41,230 nucleotides of DNA from an uncultured SAR86 cluster bacterium (GTDB lineage: Bacteria > Pseudomonadota > Gammaproteobacteria > Magnimaribacterales > D2472): assembly GCA_902586925.1 (NCBI GenBank), contig CACIJE010000004.1:1-41230 (forward strand). Reading direction: 5' to 3'. A model generated the notes under the pieces. That model did no database searches and was not told the DNA's origin. It saw nothing but the letters and a program-made list of their open reading frames with translations. Position numbers and translations under genes: made by a program. Shown in pieces: positions 9,002 to 17,959 of this stretch (position 1 is the first letter of the stretch; every line of letters begins with the position of its first letter).

Positions 9002-9888
9002 TCAGTCAACATACATCTTGCAGAACCACCACCATATTTCTCAATGGTTGGAATATCTGAATGAATAATTTCCTTGTAACTCTCTAATAATTTTTTTATC
9101 TGATTTTGATTTAGTGCTTTATAGGCTCGTGTTGATATTATTAAAAACAACTCATTTTTATCATTTTTTGCCTCAATGGCATTTCCACAAAAATCCTGAA
9201 TTTGTTCAGCAGAAAGTTCCAGTACATCATGATATTGATTAACTTTTTCTCTCACAAATTCTCTATGCTCTGGCTTTATGACATCTAAACAAATACCAAT
9301 TATGTCCGTACCAACATACATTAGAACATCGGTATGATAGATTGGTGAACCTTTATGGCTTTCAGTCTCAAATAAAACAAGGTCATAATTATTATTTCTG
9401 CACCAAATAATTAATTGAACTGCATTTGTTCTTGGGGATATTCCTCCATAAACGATTCTATTTACTCTATCAAAGACCATGCTGCTAGTTGATTCAAGGA
9501 AGATTTCTTTCTCTTCCAAATGCGAAATATCATCTGTTAGTTCATATGTTTCTGAAAGGTGTTTAATCATATGTGATTTTTTTTCTTCCCTTCTATTTGG
9601 TGCCATCATGCTGAATATTTGCATTGTTTTATCATCGAAGGTTATAAACCAATTTGGAAAGATATGATCTGGACAATCACTTGAACCTAATAAACTAGTT
9701 ACTTTAATACCTCTTTTTTCAATTGCATTTTTTAGACCGTGAAATTCAGCTAAAGCTTTTTCTGCAATCTTTTCTGCTGCTTCATCAAGGTCTGTTTTCT
9801 GGTAATGATTTGTATATGCAGTTTGTTCATTAGAGTAGAATTCTACTGGTTCTATCATGAACAAATGTGACGTTGATTGTTGGTGCAT
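8992..9888 (-). CDS. ctlX: Amidinotransferase-fold hydrolase, citrulline utilization hydrolase CtlX type
   Basis: A 298-residue member of the arginine deiminase/amidinotransferase superfamily, best matching the CtlX group that hydrolyses citrulline to ornithine. Supporting motifs are the N-terminal SNEQTAYTNHYQ, CPDHIFPNWFITF, SPIYHTDVLMYVG with the catalytic His, and the C-terminal GGGSARCMLTELF with the catalytic Cys at residue 292. The ATG at 9888 is preceded by a good Shine-Dalgarno (AAGGAAG), which supports this start over the ATG ten codons in. It is divergent, 42 bp away, from an ornithine aminotransferase. The pair would carry citrulline or arginine nitrogen to glutamate semialdehyde. 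Arginine or dimethylarginine as substrate cannot be excluded by sequence alone. Confidence 0.8.
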   Translation of the reverse strand: MHQQSTSHLFMIEPVEFYSNEQTAYTNHYQKTDLDEAAEKIAEKALAEFHGLKNAIEKRGIKVTSLLGSSDCPDHIFPNWFITFDDKTMQIFSMMAPNRREEKKSHMIKHLSETYELTDDISHLEEKEIFLESTSSMVFDRVNRIVYGGISPRTNAVQLIIWCRNNNYDLVLFETESHKGSPIYHTDVLMYVGTDIIGICLDVIKPEHREFVREKVNQYHDVLELSAEQIQDFCGNAIEAKNDKNELFLIISTRAYKALNQNQIKKLLESYKEIIHSDIPTIEKYGGGSARCMLTELF

Positions 9889-9918
9889 CTACTTCCTTGT
9901 AGAAAAAAACTATGCGAG

Positions 9919-9924
9919 TAAAAT
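9919..9924 (+). promoter_or_regulatory. -10 element of rocD, possibly giving a leaderless transcript
   Basis: TAAAAT (5 of 6 matches) ends 6 nt before the rocD ATG, so transcription would start at or next to the start codon. There is no Shine-Dalgarno before this ATG. The -35 (TTGTAG at 9897) is weak. The divergent ctlX promoter must share this 42-bp gap. Confidence 0.4.
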
Positions 9925-9930
9925 ACACCC

Positions 9931-11178
9931 ATGACATCAAGTTTACAAGACAATTTTATAAAAAAAGAATCATTGTATGGCGCCCAAAATTATTCTCCAT
10001 TATCAGTTGTTTTAGAAAAGGGCGAGGGTGCATATCTTTGGGATGTTGATGGTAATAAATATCTAGATATGGTCTCAGCTTACTCAGCAGTCAGCCATGG
10101 ACACTCTCATCCAGAATTAATAAAGACTCTTCATGATCAATCTTCAAAACTTGCAATTACATCAAGAGCTTTTTATACAGAACCCTTTGCAAACTTTTTA
10201 GAAAAATTATCAAATATTTCGAACTTTGAGTCTGTGCTGACAATGAATACAGGAGCTGAAGCAGTCGAGACTGCAATCAAAGCTGCTAGAAGATGGGGTT
10301 ATTTTTCAAAAGGTATCCCAGAAGATGACGCTGAAATAATTGTTGCTGATGGAAATTTTCATGGAAGGACAACAACTATTGTTAGTTTCTCCTCTGACTT
10401 GTCATATAAAGAAGGCTTTGGCCCTTTCACACCTGGATTTGAAACTGCAGATTATTGTGGATCATGTGAATGTGGACCAATTGATAATTGCTTATCAATT
10501 AAATCTTTTGAAAAAAAAATTAACGAGAATACTTGTGCAATTTTAGTTGAGCCAATTCAAGGAGAAGCTGGAATAAGGGTTCCAAGTGAAGGATGGCTTA
10601 AGGAGCTTAGAGAATTATGTACAGCCAAAAATATTCTTATGATATTGGATGAAATTCAATCTGGTTTAGGTAGAACTGGTAAATTGTTTGCATATCAGCA
10701 CGAGAACATAATTCCTGATGGTCTAATTCTTGGCAAAGCTCTCGGTGGAGCACTTTTACCAATTTCTGCATTTTTGAGTTCAAAAGATGTTATGCAACAT
10801 TTTAAACCAGGGTCACATGGATCAACTTTTGGAGGTAATCCATTGGCTTCAAAGGTTGCTGCTAAGGCTATAGATTTATTATTTGAAGAAAAATTAATTG
10901 AAAACAGTGAGAAGATGGGTAATTATTTTTTATCTAAACTCAGACAAATAAATTCTAAAGTTATTAAAGAAGTTCGAGGAAAAGGATTATGGATTGGGAT
11001 GGAATTAAATACATCAGATGTTAACGCAAAAGATTTATGTTTAATGCTGCTTAATGAAGGCCTTTTGTGCAAAGAGACACATAAAACAGTTATAAGATTT
11101 GCACCTCCTTTGATGATTTCAAAAGATGACTTAGACTGGGCTATTGATAAAATCACTAAAGTTCTTAGATCTATTTAG
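9931..11178 (+). CDS. rocD: Ornithine aminotransferase (ornithine--oxo-acid transaminase)
   Basis: A 415-residue PLP-dependent class III aminotransferase converting ornithine plus 2-oxoglutarate to glutamate semialdehyde plus glutamate. The N-terminus shows YGAQNYSPLSVVLEKGEG and LDMVSAYSAVSHGHSHP, specific for ornithine aminotransferases. LVEPIQGEAG, LDEIQSGLGRTG (PLP-binding Asp240) and GLILGKALGGA (Schiff-base Lys269) complete the active site; GSHGSTFGGNPL follows. Unusual is a short insertion at residues 172-190 with four closely spaced cysteines (C176, C179, C181, C187), which I do not expect in the family. It is divergent from ctlX, the likely source of its ornithine. The minimal MGMT starts directly after its stop codon. 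Confidence 0.93.
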   Translation: MTSSLQDNFIKKESLYGAQNYSPLSVVLEKGEGAYLWDVDGNKYLDMVSAYSAVSHGHSHPELIKTLHDQSSKLAITSRAFYTEPFANFLEKLSNISNFESVLTMNTGAEAVETAIKAARRWGYFSKGIPEDDAEIIVADGNFHGRTTTIVSFSSDLSYKEGFGPFTPGFETADYCGSCECGPIDNCLSIKSFEKKINENTCAILVEPIQGEAGIRVPSEGWLKELRELCTAKNILMILDEIQSGLGRTGKLFAYQHENIIPDGLILGKALGGALLPISAFLSSKDVMQHFKPGSHGSTFGGNPLASKVAAKAIDLLFEEKLIENSEKMGNYFLSKLRQINSKVIKEVRGKGLWIGMELNTSDVNAKDLCLMLLNEGLLCKETHKTVIRFAPPLMISKDDLDWAIDKITKVLRSI

Positions 11179-11445
11179 ATGAAACTTGGGTTAGATTTTA
11201 AGCACTTAGTTTTTGAACAAATAGAAAAAATACCTTACGGAGAAACAAAAACATATAAAGAAATTGCTAATGAAATTGGAAAACCAAAAGCATACAGAGC
11301 TGTTGCAAATGTTTGTGGCAAAAATCCTATACCAATTATTAGACCATGCCATAGAGTAATATGTTCAGATGGAAAAATAGGCGGTTATAGCGGACCAGGC
11401 GGAATAAAATTAAAGAAATTATTACTTAAGTTAGAGTCTACATAA
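11179..11445 (+). CDS. Minimal O6-methylguanine-DNA methyltransferase domain protein
   Basis: An 88-residue protein equal to only the C-terminal DNA-binding/active-site domain of O6-alkylguanine-DNA alkyltransferase. The family motif IRPCHRVI is intact with acceptor Cys57, and the helix-turn-helix region with AYRAVANVCGKNP and the C-terminal GGYSGPGG segment are present. Alkyltransferase-like (ATL) proteins have the same size range but replace the Cys; here it is retained, so suicidal methyl transfer is possible. The RNase-H-like N-terminal domain of Ada/Ogt is absent. The ATG immediately follows the rocD TAG, so it is cotranscribed. It converges on the metalloprotease gene with only 6 bp between stops. 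Confidence 0.88.
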   Translation: MKLGLDFKHLVFEQIEKIPYGETKTYKEIANEIGKPKAYRAVANVCGKNPIPIIRPCHRVICSDGKIGGYSGPGGIKLKKLLLKLEST

Positions 11446-11451
11446 ATTAGC

Positions 11452-13983
11452 TCATTTATTTTCGAAAAAATTATTCACGTTGAAATAAATTAAATCAAAA
11501 TGACCTGATTTAAATCTATATTGTTTACTGTAATCAAGAATACCTTTTAAAGCAGAATAAACTGCTGCTTTTGAAATTTCGTCATATTCAGCATCATTAA
11601 ACCCGCCTATGAGTAGGTTTACATATGTAGACTGTAAATTCCTCTTAAATGTATCAGGATTTTCACCCGTTACAAATATTGCTCCATTCAAATCAGAAAG
11701 TACTTCATCTGGCATATATCTATTTCCATACAAAGAGCTATTAACTAATCTTCTCATTACTGCAGGATGTAATATGTTTCTTAAAATATTACTTTGACTC
11801 GCTAAAACTAGTGAATGAAAATCTGGATCATTATTATCTCCATAAGTAGCATAGAAGCTATCGATATCTCGTTCATATATTAAATTAGCAAGTATTTTTG
11901 GATCGTAGTCCATGGCTCCATTTGAGAATACTTCTCTTTTTAGAAGCTCAAAGGCTTGTTTTTGTTTTTCGTATGGCACAGGCTCTAGGGATTCAAAATC
12001 TGTTTGACTAGATGCAATTTTATTAATGTAAACACCACCTATTTGTTGTGCAACTGTTTCTAGGAATCTTCCTTTAGTTCTTATTAATCTATAAAAAGAA
12101 TTTGTGTAGTTATTAAAACCCTCTTCATCTGCAAAAATTTCTGGTAGTTCACTTATTTTTTGATCAACAATCTTAACTATATCCTCTGCATATGAAATAG
12201 GATCATTGCTCATGTCATATCTTTTTGTTCTTGGATCAATATTATTGCCAGGATAAGACATAGCCTCATCATCTGTTCCAAAGGTAAGCTCTTTTTTAAT
12301 AGATTCACGGAGCAATTCCTCTCTATCTTCATCAGATAAATTTGGTGTATACCCAAATTTTATAGCCCATTTATCATAAATTCCTGGTTCTGTTGAAAAG
12401 AAAATGCCTTGTTCTGTTCCTTCAGGAGCAACATTGATTGGATCGTAGTCCATGACAGAGTTCATAAGACTATTTCCAGTGATTTCTTTATTATGAATCT
12501 CTTCAGGGCTATAAAGATAACTGCCTCTGAAATTATGTCTCAAACCCAAAACATGACCAACCTCATGCAAAGTAAGGTTTGTAATATATTGCATCAAAGG
12601 ATCATTATCTTCAGTGTATCCATATAGTTTTCTGTAGTTGTAACCAATTTTAACTGCAAGGAGTTTGTTAACAACATCAGCAGAAATTATTTCGCCAGTT
12701 AATGGATTGCTAACACTCGGCCCAATTCCAAGCAAACCGCCATCTGGTTCAGAAGACCATCTTACAACATTATAATCATAATCTGCTGCATCCCAATCTG
12801 CGTCTTCAGGTTGAATTTTTGCAACAACTGCATTAATAAAACCGGCTTCTTCAAATGCAATATTCCAGTTTTCAATTCCTGCAACTACTGCTGGAACTAT
12901 CTCCTTTGGAGTAGAATTTTCAACCCAAAATACAATAGGTTCTTCAGGCTCTGACATTTCAGCATCAGGATTTTTTTTGATTAACCTCCACTTATTTATG
13001 AGAGCAAAATTTGCAAAATTCTCATATGAAGTTAAATCTGTAGATCTGTTTACAAAATATCCAATCCTATGATCATTTACCCTTGGTTCAAATCTATCAT
13101 CTGGCATCTTAATAAAAATATGCCTAGCTGTTACTGACAAATATCTTGGATCAGTTACCGCTGATACCCTATAAGCTCTTGGATTTGGGGCCTGATTTTC
13201 ATATGCAAAAGTAACCTCAAAGGCTGTATTAGAGTCGTTATTAAAGACATTTTTTACAAAGGTTTTAGACTCATTTGGTCTGCCATAATTAACTGCTATT
13301 CTTTCTCTATATTCATTAGGAACATAGCTTAAAGAATCCAATTTTTCAGATAATAAAATACCATTTACATTAATTAATACAGATTCATCTGTTTTAGCTG
13401 ATGGTTTGAAAACTTCAACAAATGCCTCAGTTATATTTGTAATAGTTGATTTTGAAATGTTATTAGTTTCATCGCCATTAATATAATTAGTATTTATTTG
13501 ATACAGACCAATACTGTCTTTTTTAAAGTTTCTAAATTCTAGAACTCTACCATCTGAGGGAAGGCCTCCAGTTAATGGGCTTCCTTGAGGTGCATTCATG
13601 ATATATGAGAAATATAAAAATTGTGAATTTAAATCCTCAGCATCTAGTCGTAAGAAATACTCTGAGTTGTCTTCATTTGTAAATATTTTCATATATCCAT
13701 CAATTGATGAAAGTTCTTCCTCTTCAATAAATTCATCTATTGTTTTCATGAATTTTTTTTCACAATCTTTTGCATCCTTTTTACTCTTAGCCTGCATCTT
13801 GCACTCCTTGAGATTTTTAGGATCTGTTTTTTCATCTTTAGAATTTTCGTCTAGCTCTGATGATACTTCTTGAGTATCTTTTTCTTTCATATCAGGATAA
13901 GCATCTACATTGCTTACACTTAAAGCCAATATCACTCCAAATACGAAAGCACAATAATTATTCAAAAATTTATTTAAAAGCAT
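11452..13983 (-). CDS. Secreted zinc-dependent metalloprotease (metzincin; DUF5117/DUF4953 type)
   Basis: An 843-residue predicted exported protease. Residues 1-28 form a signal peptide (hydrophobic core FVFGVILALSVSNVDA). A lysine/glutamate-rich linker follows (about residues 33-75). The catalytic motif HEVGHVLGLRHNF at about residue 470 is the metzincin HExxHxxGxxH zinc site. The central and C-terminal parts (MNSVMDYDPIN with the Met-turn-like segment, YDKWAIKFGY, HPAVMRRLV) match the large family of secreted zinc metalloproteases annotated with DUF5117/DUF4953. It probably degrades external proteins or peptides for nutrition. It is transcribed alone, divergent from the SDR gene (82-bp gap). 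Minus-strand AGGTAAT precedes the ATG as a weak ribosome binding site. Confidence 0.87.
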   Translation of the reverse strand: MLLNKFLNNYCAFVFGVILALSVSNVDAYPDMKEKDTQEVSSELDENSKDEKTDPKNLKECKMQAKSKKDAKDCEKKFMKTIDEFIEEEELSSIDGYMKIFTNEDNSEYFLRLDAEDLNSQFLYFSYIMNAPQGSPLTGGLPSDGRVLEFRNFKKDSIGLYQINTNYINGDETNNISKSTITNITEAFVEVFKPSAKTDESVLINVNGILLSEKLDSLSYVPNEYRERIAVNYGRPNESKTFVKNVFNNDSNTAFEVTFAYENQAPNPRAYRVSAVTDPRYLSVTARHIFIKMPDDRFEPRVNDHRIGYFVNRSTDLTSYENFANFALINKWRLIKKNPDAEMSEPEEPIVFWVENSTPKEIVPAVVAGIENWNIAFEEAGFINAVVAKIQPEDADWDAADYDYNVVRWSSEPDGGLLGIGPSVSNPLTGEIISADVVNKLLAVKIGYNYRKLYGYTEDNDPLMQYITNLTLHEVGHVLGLRHNFRGSYLYSPEEIHNKEITGNSLMNSVMDYDPINVAPEGTEQGIFFSTEPGIYDKWAIKFGYTPNLSDEDREELLRESIKKELTFGTDDEAMSYPGNNIDPRTKRYDMSNDPISYAEDIVKIVDQKISELPEIFADEEGFNNYTNSFYRLIRTKGRFLETVAQQIGGVYINKIASSQTDFESLEPVPYEKQKQAFELLKREVFSNGAMDYDPKILANLIYERDIDSFYATYGDNNDPDFHSLVLASQSNILRNILHPAVMRRLVNSSLYGNRYMPDEVLSDLNGAIFVTGENPDTFKRNLQSTYVNLLIGGFNDAEYDEISKAAVYSALKGILDYSKQYRFKSGHFDLIYFNVNNFFENK

Positions 13984-14065
13984 TTGATTACCTATTAGAT
14001 TGTTTAATTTATGAAAATAACATGTAATTCTATCTCAAACTAACTCATACTGGTAGTATATAAAT

Positions 14066-14860
14066 ATGGAAAATTCTTATGCTTTAATAACCGGAGCATC
14101 ATCAGGGATAGGCGAAGAGATTGCAAAAAATCTTGCAAATAAAGGATATAACTTAATATTAACTGCAAGAAGAAAAGAACTTCTTGATGATATAGCTCAG
14201 GAAATTAGAAAAAGACATAATATCAGTGTGTCTGTAATAGCTAAAGATTTAAGCAAATACCAAACACCTAGTGAAATACATAACTTTTGTGAAGAGAATA
14301 ACTATAAAGTAGATTTATTGGTTAATAATGCTGGATACGGAATAAAAACTTCGTTTCATGAAACTAGTTTAGATGATGAAGAAGATTTTATTAGAGTGCT
14401 AGGAACATCAGTAATAATGTTAACAAAATTATTTCTACCAAAAATGATTTCAAATGGTGGAGGCAAAATTATGATAGTTTCCTCAGTCGCATCTTTTGCT
14501 GCACCATCAGCCATTCAGCCACTATATGGACCAATCAAAACATTTATGAATAGATTTAGTGACAGCATAAATATTAATTATAAAAGCAAAGGAGTAACAT
14601 CAACTGCAGTTTGTCCTGGGTTTACTGTTACAGGATTTCATACTGCGAGTGGAGTTCAAGAGCAAATGGATAGAGTGCCTAAATTTTTAGTTTTTTCAGC
14701 TCGGCGAATAGCTGATGAAGCTGTTAAAGCAACACTAGCCGGTAAAAGATTATGCGTACCTACTAAAACATATAAATTTTTAGTTTTTATGTTAAGAAAT
14801 TTACCTCAGTCGGTTCTTACTCTTCTTGGAAAAATTCTTGCTCCAGGCAGATATGACTGA
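14066..14860 (+). CDS. SDR-family short-chain dehydrogenase
   Basis: A 264-residue classical short-chain dehydrogenase/reductase. The N-terminal cofactor motif is TGASSGIG, and the following arginine pair (TARRKELL) suggests NADP(H). VNNAGYG is the NNAG motif. The catalytic Ser lies in MIVSSVAS and the YxxxK motif is YGPIK, followed by the C-terminal CPGFTVTGFH. It is related to the DltE/YqjQ-like SDRs acting on lipids or keto compounds; the substrate is unknown. It is separated by 82 bp from the divergent metalloprotease and converges on the GloC-like gene. A TAGTAT sequence 6 nt before the ATG may be a -10 with a leaderless start. Confidence 0.88.
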   Translation: MENSYALITGASSGIGEEIAKNLANKGYNLILTARRKELLDDIAQEIRKRHNISVSVIAKDLSKYQTPSEIHNFCEENNYKVDLLVNNAGYGIKTSFHETSLDDEEDFIRVLGTSVIMLTKLFLPKMISNGGGKIMIVSSVASFAAPSAIQPLYGPIKTFMNRFSDSININYKSKGVTSTAVCPGFTVTGFHTASGVQEQMDRVPKFLVFSARRIADEAVKATLAGKRLCVPTKTYKFLVFMLRNLPQSVLTLLGKILAPGRYD

Positions 14861-14867
14861 GAACAAA

Positions 14868-15512
14868 TTAGCTTAAAGCTGAATCTGAAACAAATGGATT
14901 GGTCTCTCTTTCAACCTTGAATGTCGATGAAGGACCATGGCCTGGAATAAAATATATATCATCACCAAGCGGCCATAACTTATTTTTAACAGAATTTATG
15001 AGTTGGTCAAAATTTCCACCTGGTAAATCTGTTCTGCCAATGGAACCATTAAATAAAACATCTCCAACAAGAGCAAGACTTGCTTTTTTGTTGAAAAAAA
15101 TTATGTGTCCTGGTGAATGACCAGGACAAAAGAATACTTCAAGTATTTCATTTCCAATATTGACAATATCCCCCTCATCAAGCCATTTATCAGGTGAGCA
15201 GTTTTTTGATGGCAGTCCAAACATTTCACCTTGTTTTTTAAGACCATCCAGCAGGAATTTATCATCAATATGTGGTCCATAAATTTCAATATTTAGAATC
15301 TCTGATATCTCTGATGCTCCACCAGCATGATCAATATGGCCATGTGTTAATAAAATTTTTTCTGGAATTAATTTATTATCTTTTGCAACGTTTAATAAAA
15401 CATCTATATCTCCACCAGGATCAACGATTGCACATTTTTTTGTTTCATCGCAGAAAATGATTGATGCATTTTGTTCAAAAAGAGTTACTGTTTGAATTAA
15501 AGCTTTCAACAT
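14868..15512 (-). CDS. gloC: Metallo-beta-lactamase fold hydrolase, YcbL/GloC type
   Basis: A 214-residue binuclear metal hydrolase. The canonical motif THGHIDHAGG carries the metal ligands, followed by CPGHSPGHI, GDVLFNGSIGRTDLPGG and FIPGHGPSST. The C-terminal pattern GDDIYFIPGHGPSST...ERETNPF closely follows that of E. coli YcbL (GloC), a type II glyoxalase that hydrolyses S-lactoylglutathione to lactate and glutathione. It lacks the C-terminal helical domain of GloB. The stop codon is 7 bp from that of the convergent SDR gene. Upstream it is divergent from the orphan membrane protein with a 44-bp gap. Identification as GloC is by strong motif resemblance. Confidence 0.88.
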   Translation of the reverse strand: MLKALIQTVTLFEQNASIIFCDETKKCAIVDPGGDIDVLLNVAKDNKLIPEKILLTHGHIDHAGGASEISEILNIEIYGPHIDDKFLLDGLKKQGEMFGLPSKNCSPDKWLDEGDIVNIGNEILEVFFCPGHSPGHIIFFNKKASLALVGDVLFNGSIGRTDLPGGNFDQLINSVKNKLWPLGDDIYFIPGHGPSSTFKVERETNPFVSDSALS

Positions 15513-15556
15513 AATGATTTACAATATATCAAATATAACAATTGTAAATATTTATA

Positions 15557-17269
15557 ATGGCTAAAGAAATAAATGAATCTTATTTGAGTCTGAGAATACC
15601 TTCAAATGAGAATGATGAAAAATTTATATCTGGAATAAATGCATCTTATGAGGCAGCCAAATTAAGAAGCGCTTCAAGAGAGGCAAAATCTAATCAATAT
15701 CATTCACCAGTTAAATTCTCGTGGAAAGAGTTCTGGAAAACAATGATTTATGAAAATCTCCCTCCAGTATTATTTTCACCAATAGCCACTTTATTTCTTG
15801 AAAAATCTCTAAGTCGAGCATGGCACGTTAGTCAGAATAGAATGCTATTGGCTGTTTCAACTAAACATCATACCTTAGGAGAGATTATTCAAATGTGGTT
15901 AGTTGTCTATCCTGGTTCTTGGATAATGAATATTGGATTATATTTTGCATTGTTTAGTGAAAGCACACTAATCCTTAATATTGATCCTTTTCATATGATT
16001 CTTGCATATTTACTTTTGTTTATGCGCAGGTTAATTATTTCAACTAAGTATGGCTACTTCAGACCTGAAGATAATGAAAGACTTTGCTTACCGGCTCCTG
16101 ATTGGGATAGAAATAAAACTAACAGGCGTCTGGTTGGTCAGGGATGGCTTCAGCCTTGGCTATTTCCTGGGCTAATTGAAGATGAATTAACCGTAGCAAT
16201 GGATGAAAATGATATTTGTCTTCAAGGAATACCTGCTGAAGTTGATGAAGAAAATGAAAAAAAGTTCTTAAAAGAAGATTCTAATGACTTATTTCCTGTA
16301 AAGACTAGTGTTTCAAATGAAAAAGAAGTGGCATCTGGTTATATTCTTTTTAACATTATCAAATCAGTATACAGCAGCCCAACAATGAAAAACTTTAGAA
16401 CTATCTTGGTTGTTACTGTTTTATCTTTATCAGTTACACCATTTTTAGTTAAGTTTTTATATGGAATACCTCTTTTTGGAATGACAATTAATGAAAAAAT
16501 AATTTCTGCTGCTTCTTTAATCGGATTGCTTAATGGCTTTCAATTAATAATGTTTGGTCTGGTATGTTCAGTCGATTATGAAAGGCGATATAAATGTTCT
16601 AAGAAATTGGGTGATTTGGTCACTTTTCCCGGCTTAAGTTTTAATGAAATGTTTAGCTCATCTGATGATACAAAAAAAGTCTATATAGATCTGCAAAAAA
16701 GATTAAATGTATTTAGCTGGATGAATATGAGAAAAGTTCTCCGATCTTTTGGAGAAGCCTTTTATCTTAGAATTCAAACCTATACATCAATATTAATTTT
16801 TTATTCACTTTTTTGTGTTGCAATTCTAAATTTAATTGTCTGGACTGAATTGAGACATCATATATCAACGATGTATTTAATTTGTGTTGTAATCTTTTTT
16901 GTTTCTTCAATTAGCTTATTTGCTATCTACAAAGCAATCAAACTTCAGTCGCTTAGTGCTGAGCATAGAGATTTTATAAGAAACGAAATATTCATTATTG
17001 AAGAAGAAATCTGGGAACTTAAGGTCCAAGGTGGCAATGAGGAAAGGATTACTGATCTTACAAGCGCAAAAGCACTTTTGGAGCAAGTTGATGAATCTAT
17101 AAACTACAAAGAGTTAATATATAAACCAACAACTATTCTTGGATACGCAGCAAATAATGGTGTAATTGGTTCTGTTTTAGGTCTTGTTTTGACAGGTTGT
17201 CTTTTTGCAGTTCAAGGTTTTGTGTCCACAGGAATAGAATATGATGCCTCTGGTTGGTTTAATTTTTGA
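15557..17269 (+). CDS. Large multi-pass membrane protein of unknown function
   Basis: I do not recognise this 570-residue protein. The N-terminal 65 residues are soluble. Hydrophobic segments lie at about 105-133, 140-165, 282-310, 316-340, 400-420, 428-450 and 535-560, giving roughly seven or eight membrane passes. A soluble region of about 115 residues (165-280) has acidic clusters. A second, around 455-530, is charged and helical (IFIIEEEIWELKVQGGNEER) and may be a coiled coil. The tail IVGSVLGLVLTG-like segment is Gly-rich and could be a pore-lining helix. No transporter, enzyme or sensor motif is visible. It is divergent from gloC and precedes folE by 45 bp. Confidence 0.7.
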   Translation: MAKEINESYLSLRIPSNENDEKFISGINASYEAAKLRSASREAKSNQYHSPVKFSWKEFWKTMIYENLPPVLFSPIATLFLEKSLSRAWHVSQNRMLLAVSTKHHTLGEIIQMWLVVYPGSWIMNIGLYFALFSESTLILNIDPFHMILAYLLLFMRRLIISTKYGYFRPEDNERLCLPAPDWDRNKTNRRLVGQGWLQPWLFPGLIEDELTVAMDENDICLQGIPAEVDEENEKKFLKEDSNDLFPVKTSVSNEKEVASGYILFNIIKSVYSSPTMKNFRTILVVTVLSLSVTPFLVKFLYGIPLFGMTINEKIISAASLIGLLNGFQLIMFGLVCSVDYERRYKCSKKLGDLVTFPGLSFNEMFSSSDDTKKVYIDLQKRLNVFSWMNMRKVLRSFGEAFYLRIQTYTSILIFYSLFCVAILNLIVWTELRHHISTMYLICVVIFFVSSISLFAIYKAIKLQSLSAEHRDFIRNEIFIIEEEIWELKVQGGNEERITDLTSAKALLEQVDESINYKELIYKPTTILGYAANNGVIGSVLGLVLTGCLFAVQGFVSTGIEYDASGWFNF

Positions 17270-17279
17270 AAAAATACTA

Positions 17280-17285
17280 TAGAAT
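17280..17285 (+). promoter_or_regulatory. Candidate -10 element for folE
   Basis: TAGAAT (5 of 6 matches) lies 29 bp before the folE ATG in the 45-bp gap. The -35 region is poor, so this is only a candidate. Confidence 0.3.
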
Positions 17286-17314
17286 AGGCGTTTTTAACAT
17301 TATTGGAATAAAAA

Positions 17315-17959
17315 ATGAGTAAAAAAGTATCAAAAGAAGAAGCTTTAAAGGCTGTAAAGACAATTACAAAAGAGATTTCTGAGAGTTCGCTTGAAAAGGA
17401 AGCACTTGAGGCTGTCAGAACATTAATACTTTGGGCTGGTGATGATCCTGAAAGAGAAGGTCTTGTGGATACTCCAAAAAGAGTTGTTAAGGCATACAAA
17501 GAGTTCTTCTCTGGATATGAAGAAGATCCAGAACAAATTCTAAGCAGAACGTTTGAAGAAGTTGAAGGTTACGACGATGCGGTCATTGTAAGAAATATAA
17601 GAGTTGAATCTCATTGCGAACATCATATGGTCCCAATTGTGGGTGTTGCCCATATTGGTTATATCCCAAAAAAGAGAGTTGTAGGTATCAGCAAATTAGC
17701 TAGATTGGTTGACTTATTTGGTAAAAGACTACAAACGCAAGAAACAATGACAGCTCAAATTGCAGATACAATTGAAAAAGTTCTTCAACCAAAAGGTGTT
17801 GCGGTTGTAATCGATGCCAATCATCAGTGTATGAGTACTAGAGGTGTTCATAAGACTGAATCAAGCACAATAACATCTAGGATGCTAGGTACATTTAGAT
17901 CAGATAGTAAAGCAAGAGAAGAATTTATAAGCCTTATTAACTCACCTAAAAAGTACTAA
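17315..17959 (+). CDS. folE: GTP cyclohydrolase I
   Basis: A 214-residue GTP cyclohydrolase I that makes dihydroneopterin triphosphate for folate synthesis. Diagnostic motifs are ESHCEHHMVPIVGVAHIGYIP with zinc-binding and catalytic Cys/His residues, VVGISKLARLVD, KRLQTQETMTAQIAD and the second zinc ligand in DANHQCMSTRGV. The N-terminal 35 residues form a charged helix typical of the family. It is followed directly by the maf gene, whose ATG abuts the stop codon, so the two are likely cotranscribed. Confidence 0.97.
   Translation: MSKKVSKEEALKAVKTITKEISESSLEKEALEAVRTLILWAGDDPEREGLVDTPKRVVKAYKEFFSGYEEDPEQILSRTFEEVEGYDDAVIVRNIRVESHCEHHMVPIVGVAHIGYIPKKRVVGISKLARLVDLFGKRLQTQETMTAQIADTIEKVLQPKGVAVVIDANHQCMSTRGVHKTESSTITSRMLGTFRSDSKAREEFISLINSPKKY

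Noticed and set aside
14868-14885. Short hairpin (AGCTT/AAGCT) between the SDR and gloC genes as a terminator
   Set aside because: A 5-bp stem inside the gloC C-terminal codons with no proper T-run is not convincing.
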